From IMG/VR virus record IMGVR_UViG_3300033149_005173, positions 1 through 41,775 of that record: 41,775 nt of DNA; one strand, 5' to 3'. The notes below the pieces were generated by a model, which searched no databases, was not told the origin of the DNA, and saw only the letters and a list, made by a program, of their open reading frames with translations. This DNA is from a virus. Positions 29,327-37,761 of this stretch are shown here, one piece after another. Each line of letters starts with the position of its first letter. Position 1 is the first letter of the stretch. The position numbers were made by a program, and so were the translations under genes.

Positions 29327-31646
29327 AGTCGCCTTGTAACGGTGGCATGGGAATATCCACTGTGGGGTAATTGTGCCTGAATTGGTAGTAAATGTCCATC
29401 AGGATATTGCGTTGGTGCAATTCTACGAACTTCTGCCGCAGGATGTCTTGCAGGGCATTTGCGGTGGCTGAATGGGTCCAGTAGCTGTCATGCACCGCTG
29501 CAAAGGCGATGCCTTCAGCCTGGCATGCGAGGGCGGTGAACATCAAGTGGCTGCTGTCTATGCTGTGAATCAGGTTTGGGGGGAGGGCTGTTTTCTGCTT
29601 GCCGATGGCGATGGGAAGTTTGTCGGATTCGATTGCGATCTTCAGCCGGCCGGTGATAGTGCGTATGTTTTGCTTTGCCCGCTGGCGGTACGGTTGGACT
29701 ACCGGCAAACCGATGGGGTTTTTCCATCGCACAAGATGCCCTGCCGTAGCTATCCTGTTGCCGCATCTTCGCAGCCAGCCCATGATTGCCGCCGCCTTGT
29801 CGCACATCCTGGACACCTGCCATCTGATTACGTTCGACAAGTAAGCGCTGGCTTCGAATCGCTGATGATTGTCTTCGATTTTCTGCAGCCAGTCCCACAC
29901 TTGTTGTCGTGCGCCGATGGCCGTCAATCCGTACACCATCGTCATTACAATCGGCTTGACGACATCGCGGGTAATGAACGGCTCAACAACAGCCGCCAGC
30001 GCGTAACCGGCTTCAATGTCCTGCCGTACCGCCCGTAAGGTCATTGCAGTAACCTTCGCGTACAAGTCTGCAGGTGATGATGACGGCATCATGTTGACAT
30101 CCGGCGCCGCTTTTTCATCCAATCCCAGGGCGGTGTAATGTTGCAGTCCGTTGCAAGTGCCGTCAAGTTGAATAGGCAGATGCATGGCGGCATCATCATC
30201 AATCAGCGCCCGTGCCGCTGCCAGGGCTTCCAGCGGTTTGGGCATGGATGCCCAGCCGATATTGTCCATCGGGTTGCTGGCCCATCTTGCGAATTCGTGA
30301 AGGTTGCTTTTCACCCACTGCAGCCGATGTTCGTGCGGAAGGTGTTTCAATCCGCAACAGTTGGCAAGATGGATTGCAATGCTTTGGTAATTGACTGGCT
30401 TTGCTGGATGCGCGAATTCAAGCAAGCCACGAGCAAGGTCGTTGGCATGGGTGTTGAGTAATGCGGGCCGGGGGTAAATCCTGCCACGGAAATCGATGAT
30501 ATGCGGCATGTAGAACCTGTCATAGCCCACCATGCGGTCTGCAGTCGCCATGCAGTTAAGGAATTTCGTGCGTTCGCCACGCAGGATTAAGTTTTGCTGC
30601 ATGATGTTCTTTCGCTGCATATGCCATCTTGCCTTATCGCTTCGGGGGGATGTTGCCGGTGGGGGGTCAGGAAGGGGCAGGTTATCGCGTGGCGGCACCA
30701 ATGCCAAGCCGCCACCTGTTTCCCATATTTGCTTGACGACATCATAGATGAACCTGTTTATCCGCCACGCCGTAGCGTTCAATGCGTTCAAGGCCGCATG
30801 CACTTGACTGATGTCGGCGGCCTTCACCAGTTTGCGTTGCAAGGTACATGAATGTGAAATGAGGGGATTCTTAAGACGCAAGTAGCCGCCGGTTTGCGTT
30901 GCCGTCCATTGCCGCGGTCGGACGATCATCGGCAAGCATACGGGCCTGGCTATCAGCAACTTGTCCAGGTCCCGCTGAACGATGTCGAAGATAATGTCGT
31001 TCAGCCTTACCCAGATGTACCTTTTCCCTTGCAGATAGTGCTTGTAAACGACCAACGGCGGATTATCGTAGATACCCGCCGTCAGTTCTATCAGCATGCC
31101 AAGCAGCTTGGCACCGAGGATTGTGGATACCCGTGTGCTGAAGGCACTGTCCTTCAGCGTTTTTCTGCCCCACTTGTTTACCAGTTTAGGGGTAAGTGCG
31201 CGGAACCGTTGATGCATCTTGCGGTAGCTTTCCCTTTCATTGCGTGCAAGCAAATCCATGTGTATTTCCGCAAGTACTGCATCACCTATTTTCTTCGCCA
31301 AGCCTGAAATCGGCAGGCCTTCGGGGAAGGTAAGCAAATTGCCAAGGCAGGCGTTCAGTGTTGCAACAGCGATTGTATCGGCATGCAGTGAAACCAAAGG
31401 CGGACCGTATTCGGCACGATGGGTTGAATACTTGCCCGCCAGCGTCAGTTTCTGTTCGGCAGCGATGGCCTTCCGCAACGGTGCGAACCATTCGCCGAGC
31501 AGCTTTTGTGCAGGGCGCAGGACTGCGGCGAACCCGTCCCGTCCCAGCTGTTCGGCATAATGTTGGTACTTTCGTGCACCGAGGCGGATGGATTCCGTTT
31601 CAAGGCCTACTTGCTCCGAAACTTTCTCCGCCGTCCCCGTATTCAC
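29283..31646 (-). CDS. T7-type single-subunit DNA-directed RNA polymerase, 787 aa
   Basis: It transcribes the phage middle and late genes from its own promoters. The three catalytic motifs are intact: A, DGTCNGLQHYTALG with Asp495; B, KPIVMTMVYG with Lys564 and Tyr572, spaced as Lys631 and Tyr639 of T7; C, VHDSYWTHS with Asp720. The N-terminus EQVGLETESIRLGARKYQHY aligns with the T7 helix near residue 35. It is about 95 residues shorter than T7 RNA polymerase (883). It starts with GTG 31646, overlapping the nuclease gene. It lies directly before the virion genes, as in phiKMV-like phages, not near the early end as in T7. Confidence 0.96.
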   Translation of the reverse strand: MNTGTAEKVSEQVGLETESIRLGARKYQHYAEQLGRDGFAAVLRPAQKLLGEWFAPLRKAIAAEQKLTLAGKYSTHRAEYGPPLVSLHADTIAVATLNACLGNLLTFPEGLPISGLAKKIGDAVLAEIHMDLLARNERESYRKMHQRFRALTPKLVNKWGRKTLKDSAFSTRVSTILGAKLLGMLIELTAGIYDNPPLVVYKHYLQGKRYIWVRLNDIIFDIVQRDLDKLLIARPVCLPMIVRPRQWTATQTGGYLRLKNPLISHSCTLQRKLVKAADISQVHAALNALNATAWRINRFIYDVVKQIWETGGGLALVPPRDNLPLPDPPPATSPRSDKARWHMQRKNIMQQNLILRGERTKFLNCMATADRMVGYDRFYMPHIIDFRGRIYPRPALLNTHANDLARGLLEFAHPAKPVNYQSIAIHLANCCGLKHLPHEHRLQWVKSNLHEFARWASNPMDNIGWASMPKPLEALAAARALIDDDAAMHLPIQLDGTCNGLQHYTALGLDEKAAPDVNMMPSSSPADLYAKVTAMTLRAVRQDIEAGYALAAVVEPFITRDVVKPIVMTMVYGLTAIGARQQVWDWLQKIEDNHQRFEASAYLSNVIRWQVSRMCDKAAAIMGWLRRCGNRIATAGHLVRWKNPIGLPVVQPYRQRAKQNIRTITGRLKIAIESDKLPIAIGKQKTALPPNLIHSIDSSHLMFTALACQAEGIAFAAVHDSYWTHSATANALQDILRQKFVELHQRNILMDIYYQFRHNYPTVDIPMPPLQGDYDLQQVLQSRYFFN

Positions 31647-32040
31647 CCTTAATCACCCTTGTTACACGGAAGTGCAGCGGCCCGACTCTTTTCACAACCA
31701 CCAAATCGAACTTGCCGTATTGTTGCCACAGCTTCATATCGTGCAGAAACTTCCTTGTTTCCGCGCCTTTGACATCGACGTAGTAGATGCGGCCCTTTGC
31801 CGGCACGACAAGAAAGTCCGGCACATAGACGTTTTCCGGCACGCCAAGCCATAATCGCGGCTGGCAGATGAAGTCCAGGACGACGCCTTCCTTCTGCAGC
31901 CGCACCAAGACTTCCGCATATTCTTTTTCCGCCAGCGAATCGAAGGTGCGGCCAAGGAACCGCCGTCGTTCAACTGATGCGACGTTGTACTTGTGTCTTT
32001 TGCTGGGATACTTGGCAAGTGGACGGAGTTTGATAGCCAT
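31600..32040 (-). CDS. DUF1064 PD-(D/E)xK nuclease-like protein, 146 aa
   Basis: The start ATG 32040 lies behind GCAGGAGGTTCTGTA. It has the family layout: basic N-terminus KRHKYN, then RTFDSLAEKEYAEVL (about 31-45), ICQPRLWL, then the nuclease core PD75...Asp89-Val-Lys91 in VPDFLV and YYVDVKG. DUF1064 proteins are predicted phage nucleases related to Holliday-junction resolvases. In T7 the equivalent role belongs to endonuclease I. It probably resolves branched replication intermediates or concatemers before packaging. It overlaps the RNA polymerase start. Confidence 0.8.
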   Translation of the reverse strand: MAIKLRPLAKYPSKRHKYNVASVERRRFLGRTFDSLAEKEYAEVLVRLQKEGVVLDFICQPRLWLGVPENVYVPDFLVVPAKGRIYYVDVKGAETRKFLHDMKLWQQYGKFDLVVVKRVGPLHFRVTRVIKGEYGDGGESFGASRP

Positions 32041-32112
32041 TACAGAACCTCCTGCAGGATAAAAAGCGGTGGGGCTGCAGGGCGGAGGGCAATTGCCACC
32101 TTCTATGACATC

Positions 32113-33000
32113 TCATCCAACCACCGGGAAGGCGGCAAACCCTGCAGCCTCCACCTTCACAACACCCACCCTCCCCCCGCCGGCACTATTTCTGGCCAAC
32201 CGCTTCCTGGCCTTCAGCCATTCCCTTACGTCCTTATAGCCAGGCGGCGGCATGTAAATTGTAACACTTGATGCCACCAGACGCAACTTTCGTTTCAAGT
32301 CCATCGCACCGGCCCATGTGTTTCTGCGGGCTATTTCCTTGGCATCCCTGTCAATGATGATCCTGACGTGCGGTTTGTGCCACCGCCGGCAGTAATCGGC
32401 GATGATGTCTGCACCGCCGCGACAATCGGGGCGACCGATAACCTTCAGTCCCATTTCATAGCATGCAGCAGCATCCGTAGGCCCCTCGCAGACTATCAGC
32501 GTATCGCCGCGTTTCAGCACTTGCCCTGCCGGCTGAAACACCCCAGACTTGCTGGATGGGATACACCACTTCCGCCCCTCATCATTTCGCAGGCGGATAC
32601 CGATAACTTTCCCCTTGGCATCATACATCGGGAAGGTAAGGGCGCAATGGTAAGCGGAATATCCTGCCCCCATTGCGGTTAAGCTGCGCGAATAAACGCC
32701 GAGCGATTGGGCGTACATCACAAGCAAGCCGATTCGGTTACGCAGGAGCATCTGATACAGTTTGGCCAGCAAGCTAAAGTCCATTCTGTCGATGGACTTG
32801 ACCTTTCGGTCGTCCTTTGGCGGTTGTATCCCGTTGTGCAGTTTGTGTAGGAAGCCGGCAGGCCCCAGGTCCCTTTGGCTTCCCTGCGGGGTCCTGGGGC
32901 AGATGACTGCGGTGCCATCCTTGTGCACCATGCACCAGTCCGGCTTCCCGCAAATAGGGCATGGAAACTTCTTGCTGACCCTTAACCAATCGCCTTTCAT
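32113..33000 (-). CDS. Zinc-finger/TOPRIM primase, 295 aa
   Basis: An N-terminal zinc finger (Cys14, Cys17, Cys23, Cys34 in CPICGKPDWC...VICP) is followed by a TOPRIM core: VCEGPTDAAACYEMG (Glu about 172) and IIIDRDAKE (about 213). This matches the primase half of T7 gp4, but the C-terminal SF4 helicase is absent. It is a primase-only protein, and no replicative helicase is seen elsewhere. It would make RNA primers for phage replication. It is separated by a 72-bp gap from the nuclease gene; upstream it is 3 bp from a small gene. Confidence 0.88.
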   Translation of the reverse strand: MKGDWLRVSKKFPCPICGKPDWCMVHKDGTAVICPRTPQGSQRDLGPAGFLHKLHNGIQPPKDDRKVKSIDRMDFSLLAKLYQMLLRNRIGLLVMYAQSLGVYSRSLTAMGAGYSAYHCALTFPMYDAKGKVIGIRLRNDEGRKWCIPSSKSGVFQPAGQVLKRGDTLIVCEGPTDAAACYEMGLKVIGRPDCRGGADIIADYCRRWHKPHVRIIIDRDAKEIARRNTWAGAMDLKRKLRLVASSVTIYMPPPGYKDVREWLKARKRLARNSAGGGRVGVVKVEAAGFAAFPVVG

Positions 33001-33003
33001 CGT

Positions 33004-33168
33004 TCAGAACGGCGCCTTTTGCTGGCGGCTGCGCTCGAAAGTATCCAGCACCTTCTTCAACGTCTCCGCAAGCCCATCTACAGGCACTTCCAGCTTGACA
33101 ACGATTGAATAGACCAGGTCATCAACGTGGTCTATTTCCACCTTTCTGATGATCGCGTCATTCTTCAT
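33004..33168 (-). CDS. Hypothetical protein, 54 aa
   Basis: I chose ATG 33168 (MKNDAIIRKVEIDHVDD), which has GGAGGG 8 nt upstream; the two earlier Met codons overlap or crowd that site. The small protein has a beta-strand/helix pattern (LVYSIVVKLEVP, LAETLKKVLDTFERSR). No family is recognised. It is sandwiched between helicase-side genes and primase, so a replication accessory role is plausible. Confidence 0.6.
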   Translation of the reverse strand: MKNDAIIRKVEIDHVDDLVYSIVVKLEVPVDGLAETLKKVLDTFERSRQQKAPF

Positions 33169-33421
33169 CACCATTGCCCTCCAATTCAAAAAAGTCCAAC
33201 AGTTTCCGTTTATCCTGTTTCAGCGATTCAATGGTAAACGCGGCATCGGTAGCCGCTATCCGCAGGTTAGCCAGCAACCGCCTTGCTTTCGCCCACTTCG
33301 GTTCATTGACGTGTTCTATTTGGATAAATCCCAGCCGGAACAGGCAAGCGTGCAGTTCCGCAATCAGTTCATCTGCTTCAATCGGCGTTATCTTAAAGAC
33401 TTCATGTTGCACCGCTTTCAT
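33158..33421 (-). CDS. Hypothetical helical protein, 87 aa
   Basis: ATG 33421 overlaps the helicase stop (ATGA) and its end overlaps the next start. The product is helical, with alternating acidic and basic faces (ARRLLANLRIAATDAAF, SLKQDKRKLLDFFEL). No motif is recognised. Coupling to the helicase suggests a partner or regulator of DNA processing. Confidence 0.6.
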   Translation of the reverse strand: MKAVQHEVFKITPIEADELIAELHACLFRLGFIQIEHVNEPKWAKARRLLANLRIAATDAAFTIESLKQDKRKLLDFFELEGNGDEE

Positions 33422-34713
33422 ATCACCACCTCCGCCGGCCGTCGCCAGCCGTTTTCTGCAATCGCGGTAATCAGCCGCGTAGCATCTTCCCTGCTTAAGT
33501 TTTCGGTATCATACCCGAAGGCCTTTAAGATTCTTGCCTGTTTGTACGTGCACAGCTTCTTTTCCGCCCGCTTCAATGCCACGCCGATAAGCTGCCTGGC
33601 CTGCGTGAAATTAAGGTTGGTGGGGTCTATTCCGAACCTTCGCAGCAATGCTTCCATGCGGGCCGTAGGCCGCCGGGTATCATTATAGCCGCTTCGCCAC
33701 GGCTTAATGTCGTAAACATTGAACGGGTCCACCACTTCGGTGGTATAGTTTACCCTGGCAACCAGGTTGCGCCGCCGCCTTCGTTCCAGTTCCCGCAAGC
33801 GTTCTATCTTTTCCGCCTCAATCTCCCTTTCCGCCTCCTCCATCTCGCGCAGCAAATCGTAGCTGTACCCGCGCCTTGCGATGTTCTTCTTCGCCCTTTC
33901 GACCACTTCATCGCTGTATTTGCCGCCGAGAATATCGGCGGTGGACATCAGTTTGTGCCGACCGCTGTTCCCGACGAAGTCCAGCACCACCAACTTGGGC
34001 TTTGACGATTCGGCGATCATCTGCTTGCGCTGTTCCGCCGTCCGGCCCTTATCAATTAATCCCCCTATAGGCCGAAGCCCGCGGCCCGCCATCTGGGCAT
34101 ACAAGCACCTGCTCTTCGTCGGCCTTGCCATTGCGACAACCTGGATGGATGGTTCGTCATAGCCTTCCGTGAACACCCCGACGTTGACAAGGATTTGAAA
34201 CTTGCCGGCACGATAGTCCCGCAGGATACGCCGGCGATTGTCCCGCGGCGTCCTGCCGCAAATCCATTCCGCCGTCATCGGCTTATGGCGATTGAAGATT
34301 TCGCACAGCCTTTCCGCGTGCCTGACACTGCTTGCGAACACCAGCGTTTTCCTGCCTGCTGCAAGTTCTATCGTCGGTGTGGCGATGCGATGCAGTATCT
34401 TTTCATCTTCCATCACCGCCGCCAGGTCCGCACCGTTAAGGTCGCCCGCAGTGGTACGCACATGGGAAAAGTCAAGGTCGCGGACGTTCACCCGTTGCTG
34501 CTCGATGGGCACCAGCCAGCCGTCTTCAATGGCATTAAGTATTTCGTACTGATGCGCCACCGTCTGGAATATCTGCCCCAGGGCAAGCTGGTCCGCACGG
34601 TCCGGCGTTGCGGTTACGCCGAGCACCTTAAGGGCCGGGTTGGCGGTGTAATGCTTGATGACGCGCTTATACGACTGTGCAACGGAATGATGCGCTTCGT
34701 CTATCACCAGCAA
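33418..34713 (-). CDS. SF2 helicase, C-terminal part (after frameshift)
   Basis: 431 aa beginning at the DEAH box (LVIDEAHHSVAQSYKRVIKHY), then GVTATPDRADQ (motif III region). RecA-like domain 2 follows, with LVFASSVRHAERLCEIF, QILVNVGVFTEGYDEPSI (motif V) and YAQMAGRGLRP (motif VI). The phosphate-binding loop is in the preceding open frame. To join them, translation would have to shift by -1 within about 34704-34720, where I see no classical slippery heptamer. It is either an indel in the assembly, a real mutation or an unusual recoding site. The family includes UvsW/RecQ-like branch-processing helicases. Confidence 0.85.
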   Translation of the reverse strand: MLVIDEAHHSVAQSYKRVIKHYTANPALKVLGVTATPDRADQLALGQIFQTVAHQYEILNAIEDGWLVPIEQQRVNVRDLDFSHVRTTAGDLNGADLAAVMEDEKILHRIATPTIELAAGRKTLVFASSVRHAERLCEIFNRHKPMTAEWICGRTPRDNRRRILRDYRAGKFQILVNVGVFTEGYDEPSIQVVAMARPTKSRCLYAQMAGRGLRPIGGLIDKGRTAEQRKQMIAESSKPKLVVLDFVGNSGRHKLMSTADILGGKYSDEVVERAKKNIARRGYSYDLLREMEEAEREIEAEKIERLRELERRRRRNLVARVNYTTEVVDPFNVYDIKPWRSGYNDTRRPTARMEALLRRFGIDPTNLNFTQARQLIGVALKRAEKKLCTYKQARILKAFGYDTENLSREDATRLITAIAENGWRRPAEVVI

Positions 34714-35081
34714 GGCGAAGTCTGTCTTCCGGCTATCTGCGTCTGTATGGTGCTTACTACGATTCTCGGCGGATTACCGCGGGACGCCCGCAAATCCGCC
34801 ATCTCGATTTCCGTCCGCCATCCGGTAATCGCCTTGACGGTGTCCACCGCCTGCCGTATCAGTTCCTCGCGGTGCGCCACAATCATTATTCGGCCTTCGG
34901 GGATTCGCTTGATGATATGGCTGAACACCACCGTCTTGCCGGTGCCCGTGGGCTGGACGATCAACGTTGACCTGACGCGCTGCCACTGGTCGAAAGCGGC
35001 ATCCACGGCCTGGGCCTGATAAGGCCGCAGCGTAATCGTGTCCCGCAAAACATCTTCATCCCACAACACTAACTGGCTCAT
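34704..35081 (-). CDS. SF2 helicase, N-terminal part (before frameshift)
   Basis: 125 aa from ATG 35081, containing the Q-motif-like LRPYQAQAVDAAF, Walker A QPTGTGKT (43-50), motif Ia VAHREELIRQAV and VVSTIQTQI (motif Ic/II approach). The frame stops at 34704, just before the DEAH box. The conserved sequence resumes in the -1 frame (…KTDFALLVIDEAH). A full helicase would be about 550 aa. Overlap with the ParB-like gene end indicates coupled translation. Confidence 0.85.
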   Translation of the reverse strand: MSQLVLWDEDVLRDTITLRPYQAQAVDAAFDQWQRVRSTLIVQPTGTGKTVVFSHIIKRIPEGRIMIVAHREELIRQAVDTVKAITGWRTEIEMADLRASRGNPPRIVVSTIQTQIAGRQTSPCW

Positions 35082-35968
35082 CGCATATCCTCAGGCAGCA
35101 CGTCCCAATGATACTTTGGTATCCATCCTACTTGTCGGTATGTTTCGTTTTTGGCTTTAGCCTTTTCCGATGCCAGCGCATACGGCTGGCAATCACGCAG
35201 GGCCATCCAAGCATCACGCAAGGCACCATCAGCGCTTTGCCAATGCAAGTAGTAGCACACTTCCATCCCCCGCAATTCCTTCAATCTGCGGCGAATGGCC
35301 TGTATTTGCTTTTGCAGTTCCTGCAGCAGTTTGGCGTCTTCAAAAACCTTTGCGATTTGCGGGTTGGTAATGGGCTGGCCTACTTTGTCTTTGGGGGCGG
35401 AATTATAGGACGGGGGGGGAGGGCTGGTGGGGCCGGCATCCTCCGCCCGCTTTGCCACCTCCTTTTGCTCGGCCTTGTCCCGCGGAACCCCAACGTCGTC
35501 ATCATCCGGCCCTTCTATTTCTTCAGCCATCGCCGTAATCATCGCCCGCCGCATTGATGATACGAACGTGTGGCTTACATGGCAATGCTGTGCAATCTTC
35601 CTGTCGCTCATCTGCGACCATTCGGGATCTTTCAGCAGCAGCAGCACGGCATGCCGCTTGTCCGCCTGCGTGCGACGCAGTCCATGCGTTCCGTTTGCAC
35701 CTGCTGCGCAAAAGATCGCATCCCTTCGCGTGCCGGGGCGAACATCGGCGGTAATCGTCTCCATCTTGTTGCGTTTGGCTGCCAGCAAGCGGTGATAACC
35801 GTCTGCAAGATAGTAATGTTTGCTATCGTGAAAGACAACAATCGGGGGGAAGGTTTCGCCGGCAGCCATTGCTTCAGCATATTCCGCCACTACGTCTTCG
35901 TTGATTTCCAGCCGTGGCTGCGTGCCGGCGTCTATGCTAATGCTTTCAATCCGCAACAGCTTTTCCAT
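35078..35968 (-). CDS. ParB-like DNA-binding protein, 296 aa
   Basis: ATG 35968 (MEKLLRIESISIDAG) follows GAGGTGCGCAAG. The N-terminal ParB/sulfiredoxin-fold domain shows PPIVVFHDSKHYYLADGYHRLLAAK (about 40-64). It is followed by a helix-turn-helix segment (MSDRKIAQHCHVSHTFVSSMRR, about 127-148). An acidic/Pro linker and a C-terminal coiled coil (KLLQELQKQIQAIRRRLKEL) complete it. It may act in replication, DNA organisation or transcription, possibly at the palindromes seen in the genome; that last point is speculation. Confidence 0.8.
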   Translation of the reverse strand: MEKLLRIESISIDAGTQPRLEINEDVVAEYAEAMAAGETFPPIVVFHDSKHYYLADGYHRLLAAKRNKMETITADVRPGTRRDAIFCAAGANGTHGLRRTQADKRHAVLLLLKDPEWSQMSDRKIAQHCHVSHTFVSSMRRAMITAMAEEIEGPDDDDVGVPRDKAEQKEVAKRAEDAGPTSPPPPSYNSAPKDKVGQPITNPQIAKVFEDAKLLQELQKQIQAIRRRLKELRGMEVCYYLHWQSADGALRDAWMALRDCQPYALASEKAKAKNETYRQVGWIPKYHWDVLPEDMR

Positions 35969-35978
35969 CTTGCGCACC

Positions 35979-36485
35979 TCACCTGATAAGCAAATGCGTT
36001 CCCCTTGGTTTCAGCCGGGCGAACGGCAGGACGATGCCGCGTTGCAGGTCCTGCCGTATCTTTTCCACGTCCACCATCCGCACCAGCTTGCAATATTCTG
36101 GCGGCACGTTTGCTTCATCAATATCCACCGCTTGCCTGCCGCCATCCTTGGCAACGGTGATGCGGAAGTTGGTGGTTTCGATGGTCTTGATGCCGTGGGT
36201 TTCCATGAACCACTTCAGCCGGTCAGCAAGGTTTCGTGCGGCGTAAGCATCGGCTTCGGCCCTGGCCTTCAGTCGCTTGTATTCTTCATGCCGCCCTTGC
36301 GAACGCAGCTTCAATTCGCGTATCAGCTTGGCGTAAGCGTCCAGCTTGGCCTTGACTTCGATTTGACCGTTCTGCAGCCAGTCATCAATAAGGGCCTGCA
36401 CTTCAGGCGTGATTTCGCCGCCCGTTTCTGCTAGGGCAGCTTCAATCCTGGACATTCGTTCGTGCAGTTCCAGCAGCGTTCCCAT
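35979..36485 (-). CDS. Siphovirus Gp157-family protein, 168 aa
   Basis: The family pattern is clear: an N-terminal helical segment with ETGGEITPEVQALIDDW, a long coiled coil (KLDAYAKLIRELKLR...EYKRLKARAEADAYAARNLADRLKWFMETHG), then KTIETTNFRITVAKDGG and VPPEYCKLV. Gp157 proteins are common next to ssDNA-binding or annealing genes and have been linked to phage resistance phenotypes in lactic streptococci. The biochemical role is unknown. It is encoded 15 bp after the SSB-like gene. Confidence 0.85.
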   Translation of the reverse strand: MGTLLELHERMSRIEAALAETGGEITPEVQALIDDWLQNGQIEVKAKLDAYAKLIRELKLRSQGRHEEYKRLKARAEADAYAARNLADRLKWFMETHGIKTIETTNFRITVAKDGGRQAVDIDEANVPPEYCKLVRMVDVEKIRQDLQRGIVLPFARLKPRGTHLLIR

Positions 36486-36500
36486 CCTTATGCCCTCCTA

Positions 36501-37427
36501 TTAAAACGGCACTTCTTCTTCCGGTGGCGGATATTGCTGGTCTAGGTATTCCTGGACGCCTGGGTCCATTTGTGGCGGTTGCGGCGGCGCCACCGGCGGC
36601 GGTGGTGCCGTTGCCGCCAGCGATTTGATGGTAAGCAGCCGTGCGCCGCGGTTGGTCTGCGTGTATTCCAGCAACACAGCCGCCTGCGTCGTCTTGCACT
36701 CCAGCGCCACCTGGTAATCGGTAGCGTTAAAGGTGGTGTACATCACGCCTTCGGCATCTGTGATGCCGTACAGCGTCCACGGCCCGCGGCTGCCGGTGCC
36801 GGTCTTCAAGATGAAGGCATCGGCGATGCGGGTATTCTTGCGCAACGGCTGGCTGCCGTCAATCACTTGTTGCTGCTGCGGCTGTGGCGGCGGTTGCGGG
36901 GCTTGTTGCTGCGGTTGCGGCGGTACGGTTTGGGCGGTAGGCATTTCTTCCGCCGGCGTGGGTTCCAGGCCTGCCATCACTGCCAAAAACGACAGGCCGA
37001 TACGAAACGCCTTGCCTGTGGCCCGCGTGATGGCCATCGACCGGATGGCGTATTCGTCCGCCTGTTGCCAGTTGGCTTCGGTGGATGAGCATATTGCTGA
37101 GGCCCTTGTGATGGGCGTTTCGCCATGGCGCACTTCAACGATAGCCTCGTAAACGATTTCGTCTTTGTTCTGTCGCACCAGCCGGCGGCAAGTGATTTCA
37201 TAAGGGAACAGTCCCAGCGATGCCCCTACTGTGGTCCACCATTCGACGCGAGGGTATCGTTTCGGACCTTCCCGTGTGGAAATGACAGCGATATACTTCG
37301 GGCCAGTGCATTTTTGCGCCATCATTCCCACGATTTCAGCCGCCCGTTCCAAGACAGCACTGGGCTGGCCGGTAACAAGGACGTTCTGCACGCGGACAAT
37401 ATCGGTAGATGGAGATTCTTCCGGCAT
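36501..37427 (-). CDS. Putative ssDNA-binding protein with SSB-like acidic tip, 308 aa
   Basis: ATG 37427 lies behind AAAGGAGGGCATTATT. The N-terminal domain (about 1-155) includes KYIAVISTREGPKRYPRVEWW and the motif DEYAIRSMAITRATGKAFR followed by AGLEPTPAEEMP, known from phage proteins often placed beside Gp157. A Gln/Pro linker (about 165-190) leads to a second beta-rich, OB-like domain (GPWTLYGITDAEGVMYTTFN). The protein ends PPPEEEVPF, closely resembling the DDDIPF tip by which bacterial SSB recruits repair and replication proteins. I infer ssDNA binding or annealing. No DNA polymerase is encoded, so the tip could recruit host enzymes. Confidence 0.7.
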   Translation of the reverse strand: MPEESPSTDIVRVQNVLVTGQPSAVLERAAEIVGMMAQKCTGPKYIAVISTREGPKRYPRVEWWTTVGASLGLFPYEITCRRLVRQNKDEIVYEAIVEVRHGETPITRASAICSSTEANWQQADEYAIRSMAITRATGKAFRIGLSFLAVMAGLEPTPAEEMPTAQTVPPQPQQQAPQPPPQPQQQQVIDGSQPLRKNTRIADAFILKTGTGSRGPWTLYGITDAEGVMYTTFNATDYQVALECKTTQAAVLLEYTQTNRGARLLTIKSLAATAPPPPVAPPQPPQMDPGVQEYLDQQYPPPEEEVPF

Positions 37428-37447
37428 AATAATGCCCTCCTTTTAAA

Positions 37448-37585
37448 TCAGAACAAGCTAATCAACAGCCACAGCAGCAGGCCGGTGATCAGCGGGCCTA
37501 CTACCGTGGCAATAACTTCATCGCAATCGACCTGCCGGCTGTACGGCCCCTGCCCGACCTTAACCAGTGGTTGCTTTACTTTCAT
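37448..37585 (-). CDS. Small membrane peptide, 45 aa
   Basis: It starts at ATG 37585 (MKVKQPLVKVGQGPYS) behind AGGAACTGCAAG, inside the end of the previous gene. A C-terminal hydrophobic helix (ATVVGPLITGLLLWLLISLF, 26-45) reaches the last residue, giving a tail-anchored topology. Unknown function. An early membrane peptide could affect the host envelope or superinfection. Confidence 0.5.
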   Translation of the reverse strand: MKVKQPLVKVGQGPYSRQVDCDEVIATVVGPLITGLLLWLLISLF

Positions 37586-37748
37586 CTTGCAGTTCCTCCA
37601 GCCGCCTGTCCAGCAACTGGTCCAGGACGGCATAAAGCGGTATGCGGGCGAACCCGGTCCGCTGTTCCGTCAAGTCGGCGATCCGCCGCAGCTTTTCGCG
37701 TGTAGCGACGGGAATCGAGATCGTTGTGAATTCTGTCATCTCCTCCAT
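37560..37748 (-). CDS. Ribbon-helix-helix-like protein, 62 aa
   Basis: ATG 37748 follows AAAGGGGTGAAACG. The short strand EFTTISIPVATREKLRRIADLTEQR and the second helix IPLYAVLDQLLDRRLEEL match the CopG/Arc pattern of small dimeric DNA-binding proteins. It probably acts as a transcription regulator of early genes; target unknown. It overlaps the small membrane peptide downstream. Confidence 0.6.
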   Translation of the reverse strand: MEEMTEFTTISIPVATREKLRRIADLTEQRTGFARIPLYAVLDQLLDRRLEELQDESKATTG

Positions 37749-37761
37749 CGTTTCACCCCTT

